From the NCBI GenBank assembly GCA_016793095.1, contig JAEUJQ010000045.1, positions 1 to 64,000 of the forward strand: DNA of 64,000 nt, in the 5' to 3' direction. Each line of letters opens with the position of its first letter. The stretch's first letter is position 1. A program made the translations under genes and the position numbers. The stretch comes from Myxococcaceae bacterium (lineage in GTDB: Bacteria; Myxococcota; Myxococcia; Myxococcales; Myxococcaceae). This document shows positions 10,548 through 19,177 of the stretch, piece after piece. A model generated the notes under the pieces. The model made no database searches. It worked only from the letters and a program-made list of their open reading frames with translations, and had not been told where the DNA came from.

Positions 10548-12833
10548 ATGATCGCCGCTGTCCTCGTCGCCATGGTGTCGTCGCAGGGCCTGACGGAGCG
10601 ACCGCTCCTCGCCCCGCGTGCGACCCCGAAGCGCGTGCTGATCGCCCAGGCTGACGGAGACGGTGGGTACTGGGTGCTCGAGGACGAGCCGCCGCTCGCG
10701 GCGCCAGAGCCAGAGGACGGCGGGCTCGCCGACGCGGGCGTGCGCTTCTCGACGAGGGTGGTGGGCCAGCGCGGCCCGGACGTGCGGCGGATCACCGGCA
10801 GCGCCATCACGCTGCAGGAAGAAGATCTCGAGCGCCGCGAGCTCAACGACATCCACCGCGTGCTGGGCGAGGTGCCGGGGGTCTACTTCCGCGAAGAAGA
10901 CGGGCTCGGGCTGCGCCCCAACATCGGCCTGCGCGGCGCCAACCCCGATCGCAGCGCGAAGGTGACGCTGATGGAAGACGGCGTGCTGCTCACGCCCGCG
11001 CCGTACTCGGCTCCGGCGGCGTACTACTTCCCGCTCGTCACGCGCATGGTGGGGGTGGACGTCTTCAAAGGGCCGGCGGCGATCCGGTTCGGGCCGCAGA
11101 CGATCGGTGGCGCGATCAACCTGCGGACCCGCGAGGTCCCCAGGGGCAATCTGCTGAAGCTCGATGTCGCGGGTGGGAGCCGCTTTCAGGCGCGCGTTCA
11201 CGGCGTGGCGGCGGCCGGCAGCGAGCGTTGGGGCGTGCTGGCCGAAGGCGTGTTTCTGCGGGACGACGGCTTCAAGGTGCTCGACCGCGGCGGCAACACC
11301 GGCTTCGAGCGCAGCGAGTTCATGATCAAGGGTCGGGCGAACCCCGGGGATGCCTGGCGCCAGCACTTCGAGGTGAAGGCGACGCTGGCGCTCGAGGACA
11401 GCCGCGAGACGTACCTGGGCCTCGCGCGGAGCGACTTCGAGGCGACGCCCGATCGGCGCTACGCGACCTCAGCCCTCGATCGCATGCAGTGGAACCGGCT
11501 CTCAGTGGCCGGTCGCTGGAGCGCGCGGCCAACCGACGCGCTCACGATCTCGGCGGTGGCGTACCGGCACTCGTTCCTCCGCACCTGGAACCGGCTCGAT
11601 CGGTTCCGAAGAGGGCCAGGGCTCTACGAGCTGCTGGTGCAGCCGGTGCGCGGCGGACTCGACGGCCAGTACCTCGGCGTGCTGCGCGGCGAGGTGGACT
11701 CGAGCAGCGCTGACGAGTCGCTGATCGTGCTGAACAACCAGCGCACCTTCGTCAGCCAGGGCGTGCAGCTCGACGCCCGGCTCACCCTCGCGACCGGGCC
11801 TGTGCAGCATGAGCTCGAGGCGGGGCTGCGCTTCCACCACGACGAGATCCGCCGCAACCACACGGCGACGGGCTACGCGGTGACCGGGGGCCTGCTCGAG
11901 CGCGACGCCCTGCCGGTCGTGCAGGACACGCTCAACCTCGGCCTGTCGCGGGCGGGCGCGCTCCACCTGAACGACACCATGACCTGGGGCCGGCTGCTGC
12001 TCTCTCCGGGGCTGCGCGTGGAGCTGATCGACGGCGTCTTCGCCGACCGCCTCAGCGGCCGTGCGACGCGAGGGCTGCAGGCCGTTCCTCTCCTCGGGGC
12101 TGGCGCGGTGGTGGCGCTGCCATGGGGCCTCAATGTCTTCGGCGGGGTGCACCAGGGGTTCAGCCCGGTGACGCCGGGGCAGGGCACCGAGGTGCAGTCG
12201 GAGCGCGCGCTTCATGCCGAGCTGGGGCTGCGCGCCCCGTCCCGCCGCCGCCGCCTCGAGCTGGTCGGCTTCTGGAGCGAGTACTCGAACATCACCGGCG
12301 AGTGCACGGGCAGCGCCGGCTGCGTCGATGACGCCATCAACAGGCAGTTCAACGGCGGGGCGGCGCGGATCATCGGGCTCGAGGCGCTGGCGTCAGTGTC
12401 CATCGCGCTCCCCGCCGACCTCGAGCTGGTCCCGCAGGTGACGTACACGCTGACCAGCGCGCGGTTCCTCTCGGACTTCACGTCCTCGAACCCGATCTGG
12501 GGCGTCGTACGGACGGGCGACCTCATTCCCTACGTGCCCACGCACCAGGGCTCGGCGCGGCTGATCATGAACCGTGACGCGCTCTCGTTGTCGGTCGGCG
12601 CCGAGTTCACCAGCGGCTTCATCGAAGAGGCTGGCGACGGCGTCGGACAGCCCGTCGTCCCTGGTCGCCTTCTGCTGGACGCGACCGCGAGCTACCGCGT
12701 CGGCCTCTTCCAGTTCTACGTGCAGGGCACCAACCTCACGAACCAGCGCCTCGTCGTCGCCCGCCGCCCCTTCGGAGCCCGTCCCCTCGCACCCCTGGCT
12801 GTGCAGGGCGGAGTGCGCGTGCAGTGGCCCTGA
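10548..12833 (+). CDS. TonB-dependent outer-membrane receptor (FecA-like)
   Basis: 761 aa. The plug domain (about residues 75-190) contains EDLERRELNDIHRVLGEVPGV, the RGANPD block and IRFGPQTIGGAINLRT, typical of FecA/siderophore receptors; a 22-stranded barrel follows and ends in an aromatic-poor VQWP. The N-terminal hydrophobic stretch is short for a signal peptide, so the start may be imperfect. Likely imports an iron complex or another metal chelate across the outer membrane with energy from TonB-ExbB-ExbD. The substrate cannot be told from sequence. Last gene of the imelysin/VKGC operon. Confidence 0.93.
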   Translation: MIAAVLVAMVSSQGLTERPLLAPRATPKRVLIAQADGDGGYWVLEDEPPLAAPEPEDGGLADAGVRFSTRVVGQRGPDVRRITGSAITLQEEDLERRELNDIHRVLGEVPGVYFREEDGLGLRPNIGLRGANPDRSAKVTLMEDGVLLTPAPYSAPAAYYFPLVTRMVGVDVFKGPAAIRFGPQTIGGAINLRTREVPRGNLLKLDVAGGSRFQARVHGVAAAGSERWGVLAEGVFLRDDGFKVLDRGGNTGFERSEFMIKGRANPGDAWRQHFEVKATLALEDSRETYLGLARSDFEATPDRRYATSALDRMQWNRLSVAGRWSARPTDALTISAVAYRHSFLRTWNRLDRFRRGPGLYELLVQPVRGGLDGQYLGVLRGEVDSSSADESLIVLNNQRTFVSQGVQLDARLTLATGPVQHELEAGLRFHHDEIRRNHTATGYAVTGGLLERDALPVVQDTLNLGLSRAGALHLNDTMTWGRLLLSPGLRVELIDGVFADRLSGRATRGLQAVPLLGAGAVVALPWGLNVFGGVHQGFSPVTPGQGTEVQSERALHAELGLRAPSRRRRLELVGFWSEYSNITGECTGSAGCVDDAINRQFNGGAARIIGLEALASVSIALPADLELVPQVTYTLTSARFLSDFTSSNPIWGVVRTGDLIPYVPTHQGSARLIMNRDALSLSVGAEFTSGFIEEAGDGVGQPVVPGRLLLDATASYRVGLFQFYVQGTNLTNQRLVVARRPFGARPLAPLAVQGGVRVQWP

Positions 12834-12834
12834 G

Positions 12835-12881
12835 CTGACGTAAGTCGCTGATCTCGAAGGCGACTGGCTTACGCGCGTCAG
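12835..12881 (+). terminator. Imperfect hairpin after the TonB receptor gene
   Basis: CTGACG...TAAGTCGC (12835-12848) can pair with GCGACTGGCTTACGCGCGTCAG (12860-12881) with small bulges. It begins 2 bp after the stop codon. No T-run follows, so function as a terminator is uncertain. Confidence 0.35.
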
Positions 12882-12937
12882 AAGAAACCTACATGAAGGC
12901 GCTTGTGTGTTTTTGTGGGCGGGCGCATACGGCGCTC

Positions 12938-14119
12938 ATGAACAAGCACCTCGCACTGGCAGTGGGACTGCTGTTGGGTTGTGGACCGGAGTCGTCGGCG
13001 CTGATCGACAGCGAGACAGAGGTTCTCTCAGGACCGGAGGCCGATGCCTCGGAGTCCGCCCAGGCGTTGACGGTCGCGAACTTCTTCCCGCTGCGCACCG
13101 GCAACACGTGGATGCTGTCCGACGGCGCCACGTCCCGGACGGTGCGGGTGATCCGCTCGTCCGGTTCGTTGCACCTCGTCGAGGGCCTCTCCTCCGCGCC
13201 TGCCTGGATGGCGTTCGCAGGCTCCCGGCTGTGGGTGTGGAACCCGACCGATCGCGCCTGGCAGACCTTCGTGAACTTCGGTTCGGCCACGCAGACCCGC
13301 TTCTCGTTCGGCGGCCCGTGCGAGACGTTCACCGTTCGCCAGGTGGGCAACAAGATCGCCCTCATCACGCCGGCCGGCTCGTTCTCGCCTGCGGTCCGCT
13401 ACGAGTTCACGCTGAGCCCGCCGCCGCACGTGCGCTGCGCGATGCCCATGCTCGGAGCGCTGACGTTCGCGGAGACCGTGGGGCTGGTCGAGCTCCGCAC
13501 GCCGAATCAGGAGACCTTCGCGCTGACGAGCGCCTCGGTGAACGGCCGGAGCTGGCCGGTGCCGACCGCGAAGGCAACGCTCACGATGGACAAGGCTCGC
13601 TACCAGCTCGCGGCGGGTGGCTCGGCGACGCTGCGCGCCACCTTCGTGGTGAAGAACGAGACGACCCGGCCGCTGACGTTCCAGTTCTCGTCGAGCCAGA
13701 AGTTCGAGCTGTCGGTCGAGACGTCGACGGGCGACGTCGTGTACGTGTGGTCGGCCGACAAGGCGTTCCTCACGGCGCTCTCGAGCTTCACGCTGCAGCC
13801 CAACCAGTCGCGCACCTTCACCGAGACGTTCACGGTGCCGAACGCTGCCCCCGGCTGGCACACGGTGAGGGCCTGGCTGCCGACGCGCACCGGTCCGAAG
13901 CCCGAGGCGAGCGCCAAGGTCGAGTTCCTCGCCGCGCCGGCCCGCTGCTACGTCGGCGGCTGCTCGAGCCAGGTCTGCAGCGATCGGGCCGACGTGATCA
14001 CGACCTGCGAGTGGCGGCCGCAGTACGCCTGCTACCGCACGGCGACGTGCGAGCGGCAGACGAACGGGCAGTGCGGCTGGACGATGACGCCTGCGCTGCA
14101 GCAGTGCCTCGGCCAGTAG
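12938..14119 (+). CDS. Lipoprotein with BsuPI-like domain and eight-cysteine C-terminal cluster
   Basis: 393 aa from ATG 12938 (an upstream in-frame ATG at 12893 would put 15 residues before the signal peptide). Lipobox LLGC with Cys15. Residues 213-315 fit the BsuPI beta-sandwich family: VVKNETTRPLTFQFSSSQ, then VYVWSADKAFL and FTETFTVP. Residues 337-390 hold eight Cys (337, 342, 347, 357, 365, 371, 379, 390), matching the 'eight-cysteine-cluster' tail found on myxobacterial surface proteins. Probably a cell-surface, disulfide-stabilised protein of unknown role. Stands alone between the TonB operon and a convergent transglutaminase gene. Confidence 0.85.
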   Translation: MNKHLALAVGLLLGCGPESSALIDSETEVLSGPEADASESAQALTVANFFPLRTGNTWMLSDGATSRTVRVIRSSGSLHLVEGLSSAPAWMAFAGSRLWVWNPTDRAWQTFVNFGSATQTRFSFGGPCETFTVRQVGNKIALITPAGSFSPAVRYEFTLSPPPHVRCAMPMLGALTFAETVGLVELRTPNQETFALTSASVNGRSWPVPTAKATLTMDKARYQLAAGGSATLRATFVVKNETTRPLTFQFSSSQKFELSVETSTGDVVYVWSADKAFLTALSSFTLQPNQSRTFTETFTVPNAAPGWHTVRAWLPTRTGPKPEASAKVEFLAAPARCYVGGCSSQVCSDRADVITTCEWRPQYACYRTATCERQTNGQCGWTMTPALQQCLGQ

Positions 14120-14174
14120 CGGGGGCTCGTTTCCAGTTCGACTCCGCCTTCGTCCGGCCTGGGCGCCTCGGGCC

Positions 14175-15785
14175 TCACCTCCGTCTCACGCCGATCTTCG
14201 CCACCAGTTGGTAGGTGCCCTCTCGCTGGTCGTTGGTGAAGATCTCGGCGCTGCCCGAGCTGGGCACCTCGCACCTCGACGAGATGGCCGGCTCGTTTCC
14301 GATCGAGCACTCGCGTCGAGGGGAGCCATCGGGAGAGAAGTTCACCATCACGTAGCGACGGAGCGGGTTGTCGAGGCGGAGCTCGAGTGAGCCGTCCGTC
14401 TCGACCGCGAGGCCGCCAGGCTCCTTCAGCGTGAGGCCTTCGCGGGCCAGCCCGGGCCGTGCCTGGGGTTGGCGCAGGAACTCGGCGCGCGTGAGCGGCT
14501 GCTCGAGCAGCTGCCATCGCCGGTCGTCAGGGAAGTGATCGAAGATCGCGATCGAGGGCGGGATGAAGAGGTAGTCGGTGCTGTACGAGCGCGATCTGTT
14601 CGCCTGATCCACGGGATCGTCCCAGGTCGGATCGATGAGGTACCAGCGCCCCTCGAGCTTCGCCGCGTTCCAGGCGTGTCCGAAGGGCGCAGGGCGACCA
14701 TCGTCCTCACGCACGTCGCCGCCGAGGTAGACGATCTGGTCCCCCGTCGCCTTGCCGAGCGCGACCAGCAGGCGCGCATAGCCTTCGCAGACCCCGACGC
14801 GGCTGCTGAAGACGCTGTTCGCGTCCTGAGGCTTGCGCTGACCAGGCTTGAGGGAGTCGTGATCGTACTCGAGCCGCGTCACCACCCAATCGTGGAGCGC
14901 CTTCACGCGCGCGTACGGGTTCGGCTCTCGGGTGCGGATGTACTCGGCGACCGCGGCGATCGAGGTCTCGTCGTGCGGGTGCATGCCGGCCACCGTCGCG
15001 GAGAGCTCTGCTTTCCAGGGCCAGTGCGTTCCGCCCGTGCTCCAGGCGGCTTGCTCTGGAGCGGCGTCCTCCGATCCGGCCGGAGGCGGCGGTGGTTTCG
15101 CGGGCTCGTCGTCCTTCCACGAGATCACCTGAAAGCTGCCCTGGCCGTCGTCGTCCTCACCGACCGGGCCAGCGTCTGCCGCGGGTGGCGGTCTTGCGGC
15201 GTCACGGAGGGCACGCTCGTCGTCCGTCAGCTTGCGCCACCGCGTCGCGGGCCCGGGCCTGACGTCATCGCGGGAGGTCGGCGCGACCTCGAGCTTCGCG
15301 AGCTCGTCGCCGTCGCTCTTCGTCACATAGGGGTTCGGGTTGGCGAGGCGGTGCAGGCCCTCGAGGCCTCCGGCGAGCGCGAGCAGGCCACCGCGCCAGG
15401 GTTCGCCCTGAGCCCCGGGCTCGAGGAACCAGTCGCCCCGTGTGGCGAGCGCGGCGAACGTGACCTTGGGGAAGCGCGCCACCATTCCGCCGGAGAAGGC
15501 CAGGCAGATGACGAGCGTGCGGAGCGCGAGCCTCGCGAAGGGACTGAGCGTGCGCCTGGGCGTACCGACGAACTGCTTGCGGCGCGCGAGCTTCAGCTTC
15601 CACGCCCGGGTGGCGCGCCACTCCCAGAGCAACGGAAGAAGGGGAAAGAGCAGGAGACCGCCCGCGAGCGCGAGCTCCTCCGGCCCTCCGTGAAAGGCGA
15701 CCAGCGACGAGGCGAGCCACACCGTCAGCGTCGGCACGGCGATCAGCACCACGGCCGAGACGAGCCCAACGAACGTCCTGATCAC
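14175..15785 (-). CDS. Membrane-anchored transglutaminase-like protein
   Basis: 536 aa. Two or three transmembrane segments near the N-terminus (about residues 8-28, 36-54, 84-102), then a disordered Pro/Asp-rich linker (195-250), then a transglutaminase/protease core with the full triad: Cys333 in GVCEGYA, His370 in FGHAWN and Asp385 in YLIDPTWDD. A beta-rich C-terminal domain follows. Such proteins act as cysteine peptidases or cross-linkers in the periplasm; the substrate is unknown. It is divergent from the small coiled-coil gene at 15887. Confidence 0.88.
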   Translation of the reverse strand: MIRTFVGLVSAVVLIAVPTLTVWLASSLVAFHGGPEELALAGGLLLFPLLPLLWEWRATRAWKLKLARRKQFVGTPRRTLSPFARLALRTLVICLAFSGGMVARFPKVTFAALATRGDWFLEPGAQGEPWRGGLLALAGGLEGLHRLANPNPYVTKSDGDELAKLEVAPTSRDDVRPGPATRWRKLTDDERALRDAARPPPAADAGPVGEDDDGQGSFQVISWKDDEPAKPPPPPAGSEDAAPEQAAWSTGGTHWPWKAELSATVAGMHPHDETSIAAVAEYIRTREPNPYARVKALHDWVVTRLEYDHDSLKPGQRKPQDANSVFSSRVGVCEGYARLLVALGKATGDQIVYLGGDVREDDGRPAPFGHAWNAAKLEGRWYLIDPTWDDPVDQANRSRSYSTDYLFIPPSIAIFDHFPDDRRWQLLEQPLTRAEFLRQPQARPGLAREGLTLKEPGGLAVETDGSLELRLDNPLRRYVMVNFSPDGSPRRECSIGNEPAISSRCEVPSSGSAEIFTNDQREGTYQLVAKIGVRRR

Positions 15786-15886
15786 GAAGCGGCACCTCCG
15801 ACAGGCTCACGCTGACTGCGGGTCGTCATTGCACTGGCCCCCGGGGGGCGGTGTTAGATGCCGAGTCTGCACCAACAGGAGCCACG

Positions 15887-16213
15887 ATGGCCTTCATCAA
15901 CAAACTCAAGAGTGCGGTGTCGAACACTGCGTCCCAGATCGGCAATCAGGCTGCTGGCGCCGCGAAGCAGGCGGCCCGCGAAATGGCTCTGCCCGCGCTG
16001 ATCCTCGAGAAGGGGGCGCAGCTGCAGAAGATCGACAAGGAGCTTGCGAGCCTCGGCTGGTCCGCGTCCCCTGAGGTGAAGCAGAAGAAGGCGATGCTGG
16101 GACAGCAGCGGACGCAGGTGAAGCAGGAGCTCGAGTCTCTTCAGGGCGAAGCCAGGCAGCTGCAGGACAAGCACCGCGACGCCCAGCGGAAACTGATGCA
16201 GAACCTGCGCTGA
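15887..16213 (+). CDS. Small coiled-coil protein of unknown function
   Basis: 108 aa. No family recognised. The first 35 residues are small-residue-rich (TASQIGNQAAGAAKQAA), the rest a Lys/Gln/Glu/Leu-rich predicted coiled coil (about 40-105). ATG at 15887 preceded by AGGAGCC. Lacks a signal peptide, so cytoplasmic. A TTAGATG motif lies upstream at 15854-15860 in the divergent intergenic region and could be part of its promoter. Confidence 0.75.
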   Translation: MAFINKLKSAVSNTASQIGNQAAGAAKQAAREMALPALILEKGAQLQKIDKELASLGWSASPEVKQKKAMLGQQRTQVKQELESLQGEARQLQDKHRDAQRKLMQNLR

Positions 16214-16220
16214 CCTCTCG

Positions 16221-17795
16221 ATGACTCGCCGCACCTGGGTCCTTCTGTCCCTCGTCTCGTGCGCCCAGCCTCCGGCAGGGGTCTTGTTCCGCTGTGAGCC
16301 CGATGGGGGATGCCCTTCAGGGTCGGCGTGCACGCCGATCGACGGCGAGCGATTCTGTGTCGCAGACGGTGGCGTCAACGCCGGCGGCTCCGCGGGTGGA
16401 ATGGGCGGTGGCTCCGCGGGCGGAATGGGCGGCGGCTCCGCGGGCGGAATGAGCGGTGGCTCCGCGGGCGGAATGAGCGGAGGCTCCGCGGGTGGAATGG
16501 GCGGCGGCTCCGCGGGCGGAATGAGCGGAGGCTCCGCGGGTGGAATGAGCGGCGGCTCCGCGGGCGGAATGAGCGGCGGCTCCGCGGGTGGAATGGGCGG
16601 AGGCTCCGCGGGTGGAATGGGCGGCGGCTCCGCAGGTGGATCGACTGGCCCTCGTGATGCTGGTTTTTTCCCCGGTGGTGCCGGCCTCGTCTTCCCCGGT
16701 AGCCGCTTCCGAGGGATGACCGCCTTCGCCTCGCTCGATCTGTTTGGGGGAAACCCGGTGGTCCTCACGTTGAGGGACCTGGGAGACGGCGGAGCGACCG
16801 CCGTTGAGACCTGGACGCAGGGACTCGGTCGAGGCGCGGCGTTCGTGCACCAGGAAGACGCTGGCTTCCGTGCGACGCATGTCGCGTCCAACCGTCAGGG
16901 CCTTACGGTCGTGGGCGGCACCACCGCACAGAACACCCGCATCGACTTCATCAACCCCATGAACCTCGTCGGGACGGTCACTGTCGTTCCCGTGTCGGCC
17001 TTGAGGCGCCTCGCGCAGGTAAAGGTGCTCACCAACCCGCCGCTCGCCCTCGCGCTGATCGACACACTGCCCTACACCACGACGCTCGTGCGCCTTGCGA
17101 GCCCGTTCCCGGCTGCGCCTCTCAGCTCGGTAATGACGGGAAGCTCGGAAGGCGACGACTTCGCCGAGATCCCCGGTGCACAACGTCTGTCCCTGGTGGG
17201 GAGGTGCGCGGCCACTTGTTCTTTTGGAGCCGCGTTCGACAACAGCCCAGTCGCTGGTCCGACGGCACGCCTGGCGACCGCATCGACCATGGTCATGTCC
17301 GGGGCGACCTGGCCGGATACTCCGACCCTCACGTCCTTCACAGCAGTCAACGACGTGAGGTTCGCGAACGCGCCACTTCGCGTCGCGGCGGACGGCCAGG
17401 ACCTGGTCGTGATCGCAGGCACCGACCGGGGACTCGGGCTGCGAATCGAGCGCCACGATCTGAGCGACGGCGGGATCACCTCGTGGACCTCAACCACCGC
17501 CGTGCGGGTGGTCGACGCCATCCGGTCGGTGGAGGGGGCGGTCCTGCTCCTCGCCCACTTCGACGCGCCGACCAGCATTGGCGGAGTGACGGTGCCATGG
17601 GCGATGCAGTCCGGTCGGAACGTGCTTCTCATCCGGGTCGATCGCACGTCGCCACTCTCCGTCACCCCGTTCAGTGATCCCGGCGATCAGACTCCGGTCG
17701 CCTTCGCGGAGCTGTTGTCCAACACCAACCGGGCTGCTGGCCTGATGATCGTGGGCAACGAGGGACCTGACGGTTTCCTCTGGCGCGTGCCGTAG
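16221..17795 (+). CDS. Lipoprotein with GGSAGGM tandem-repeat stalk
   Basis: 524 aa. N-terminus MTRRTWVLLSLVSC is a lipoprotein signal with Cys14. Next comes a short Cys-containing segment (CEPDGGCPSGSAC, typical of myxobacterial surface proteins), then 11 eight-residue repeats (about residues 54-141), then a beta-rich globular part of about 380 residues with no recognised family. The Gly/Ser/Ala repeat should be a flexible linker holding the globular part away from the membrane. It starts 7 bp after the coiled-coil gene, so the two may be co-transcribed. Confidence 0.8.
   Translation: MTRRTWVLLSLVSCAQPPAGVLFRCEPDGGCPSGSACTPIDGERFCVADGGVNAGGSAGGMGGGSAGGMGGGSAGGMSGGSAGGMSGGSAGGMGGGSAGGMSGGSAGGMSGGSAGGMSGGSAGGMGGGSAGGMGGGSAGGSTGPRDAGFFPGGAGLVFPGSRFRGMTAFASLDLFGGNPVVLTLRDLGDGGATAVETWTQGLGRGAAFVHQEDAGFRATHVASNRQGLTVVGGTTAQNTRIDFINPMNLVGTVTVVPVSALRRLAQVKVLTNPPLALALIDTLPYTTTLVRLASPFPAAPLSSVMTGSSEGDDFAEIPGAQRLSLVGRCAATCSFGAAFDNSPVAGPTARLATASTMVMSGATWPDTPTLTSFTAVNDVRFANAPLRVAADGQDLVVIAGTDRGLGLRIERHDLSDGGITSWTSTTAVRVVDAIRSVEGAVLLLAHFDAPTSIGGVTVPWAMQSGRNVLLIRVDRTSPLSVTPFSDPGDQTPVAFAELLSNTNRAAGLMIVGNEGPDGFLWRVP
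16380..16643 (+). repeat. Coding minisatellite, 11 x 24 bp
   Basis: Eleven in-frame 24-bp units encode [GSA]GGSAGG[MS]. Units are nearly identical, differing mainly at one Gly/Ser codon (GGC or AGC) and at third positions. The in-frame array could change copy number by slippage without breaking the gene. Confidence 0.95.
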
Positions 17796-17802
17796 GCAGC
17801 CG

Positions 17803-19140
17803 TCACTTCTTCGCGCGCGCGCGGTCCACCAGGGCGCGGAGCGTGTCGGCGCCAGGGAGTCGCCGCAGTTGACCCGACTGCCCACTGGCGATGCGCCACG
17901 TCAGCGTCTCGACAGTGTCGAAGAGGCGGTCGCGCATCGAGCGGCCGTCATCGACGGGAAGGCCAGGCGACAGGGCGTCGCTGAGGGCGGGGAGCCACCG
18001 TGGATGGCAGGGCGTGGAGATCGCGAAGGTGCCAGGCCGCGCGATCGTCACCGTGCGCGGCGCATCCCCGTCGAGCGACGGCGGGGGCCCGAGCTTCTTC
18101 TGCAGCCGCTCGAGGACCTCGAGGAGCTGCCCGAGCTGGGCATCAGTGACGGGGGCGGGGAGCGAGAGCAGCAGGCGAGACCGCGGCCCGTCGAGGAGGC
18201 CCCGGCAGAACACGCCGCCCTCAGCGAGCTGGCGCAACCAGATGTCCGTCAGGCCTTCGTCGCCGAGCCAGATGGGCACGATCGGCGTCACTGAGGGGCC
18301 GGTGTCGAACGCGCGAACCCGCAGCGCCTCCTGCAGCCGCTCGGCGAGATCGAGCGATCGCTCCCGCCGATTCGGCTCGGCGTCGTTCAGCTCGAGCCGT
18401 CGCGTGATCGCGGCGGTGGACGCGGTGCCGACCCGCGAGGGCAGGAAGGGGACGAAGGCATCGACGACGGCGCGAACCCCTGCGATCGCGACCGTGCCTG
18501 GCCCAAGGCAGCTGACCGCGAGATCCACCTGGCCGGCGAGCTCGAAGTGATCGAGCACCCCCATGCCTGACGTCCCCAGCGGCCCGGGCCCGAGCGCGTC
18601 GATCACGACCAGCGGCACGTGCACGCGCTGCGCGATCTCCGCGAGCCGCGGGAGCGGAGCGAGATCGCCCTCCCACAACCGGACTCCGTCGATGAGCACC
18701 AGGCGCTGCTCGGCCGAGACCCCCGCCAGGGCGCTCGCCAGCTGCTCGGGTGACGAGAACGGCGTGCCGGCGATCGCCAGCCGTCGCGAGAGCCTGACGT
18801 CGACGAAGCGGCGAGCCTCGGCCTGCTCCAGCGCCCGGAGCACCGTGGCGACCGAGTCCACCACCGCCGCCGCGTCGGTCTTGAGCCGCGCCGCGAGCCG
18901 GGCTTCGAGCTGCGAGACGAGCGTGGACGACCGCGACAGCTCGGTGCCGAACCGCTTCAGGGCCGCGTTCGCGGTCTCTTTCACGCGGGCGTCCGTCGCC
19001 AGCCCGAGGACGTCGTCGGCGGACGCGTTCAACAGCCGCGATCCGTCAGTCTCGACCTCGGAGCCCGACGGCGTCGCGTCGAGCCGGGCGTTGGCGACGA
19101 GGCGGGGGGCTCCGTGGGGCAGGGCGAGGCTGAGCGACAT
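17803..19140 (-). CDS. Degenerate PLP-dependent alpha-oxoamine synthase-like protein
   Basis: 445 aa. The layout follows 8-amino-7-oxononanoate synthase-type enzymes: DVLGLATDARV, then FGTELSRSS...LEARLAARL, EGDLAPLPRLAEIA, a cofactor-Asp region reading VVIDALGPGPLGTSGMG (enzymes have DEAHSxGxLG), and VDLAVSCLGPGTVAIAG, where enzymes carry the Schiff-base Lys (T-x-SKA-G). The Lys and the His are absent, so it is unlikely to be a PLP enzyme. The last 90 residues are an extra domain without recognised homology. Convergent with the repeat lipoprotein gene. Confidence 0.75.
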   Translation of the reverse strand: MSLSLALPHGAPRLVANARLDATPSGSEVETDGSRLLNASADDVLGLATDARVKETANAALKRFGTELSRSSTLVSQLEARLAARLKTDAAAVVDSVATVLRALEQAEARRFVDVRLSRRLAIAGTPFSSPEQLASALAGVSAEQRLVLIDGVRLWEGDLAPLPRLAEIAQRVHVPLVVIDALGPGPLGTSGMGVLDHFELAGQVDLAVSCLGPGTVAIAGVRAVVDAFVPFLPSRVGTASTAAITRRLELNDAEPNRRERSLDLAERLQEALRVRAFDTGPSVTPIVPIWLGDEGLTDIWLRQLAEGGVFCRGLLDGPRSRLLLSLPAPVTDAQLGQLLEVLERLQKKLGPPPSLDGDAPRTVTIARPGTFAISTPCHPRWLPALSDALSPGLPVDDGRSMRDRLFDTVETLTWRIASGQSGQLRRLPGADTLRALVDRARAKK

Positions 19141-19177
19141 GGCCCGGGCGGGCTACCACACCCTCGCCACCGGCGGG

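Noticed and set aside
16380-16643. CRISPR-like regular repeats
   Set aside because: Units are contiguous 24-bp coding repeats with no spacers.
15854-16891. Minus-strand frame encoding Pro/Ala/Ile repeats across the GGSAGG array
   Set aside because: It is the antisense shadow of the tandem repeat; it lacks a start context and runs through the coiled-coil gene on the opposite strand.
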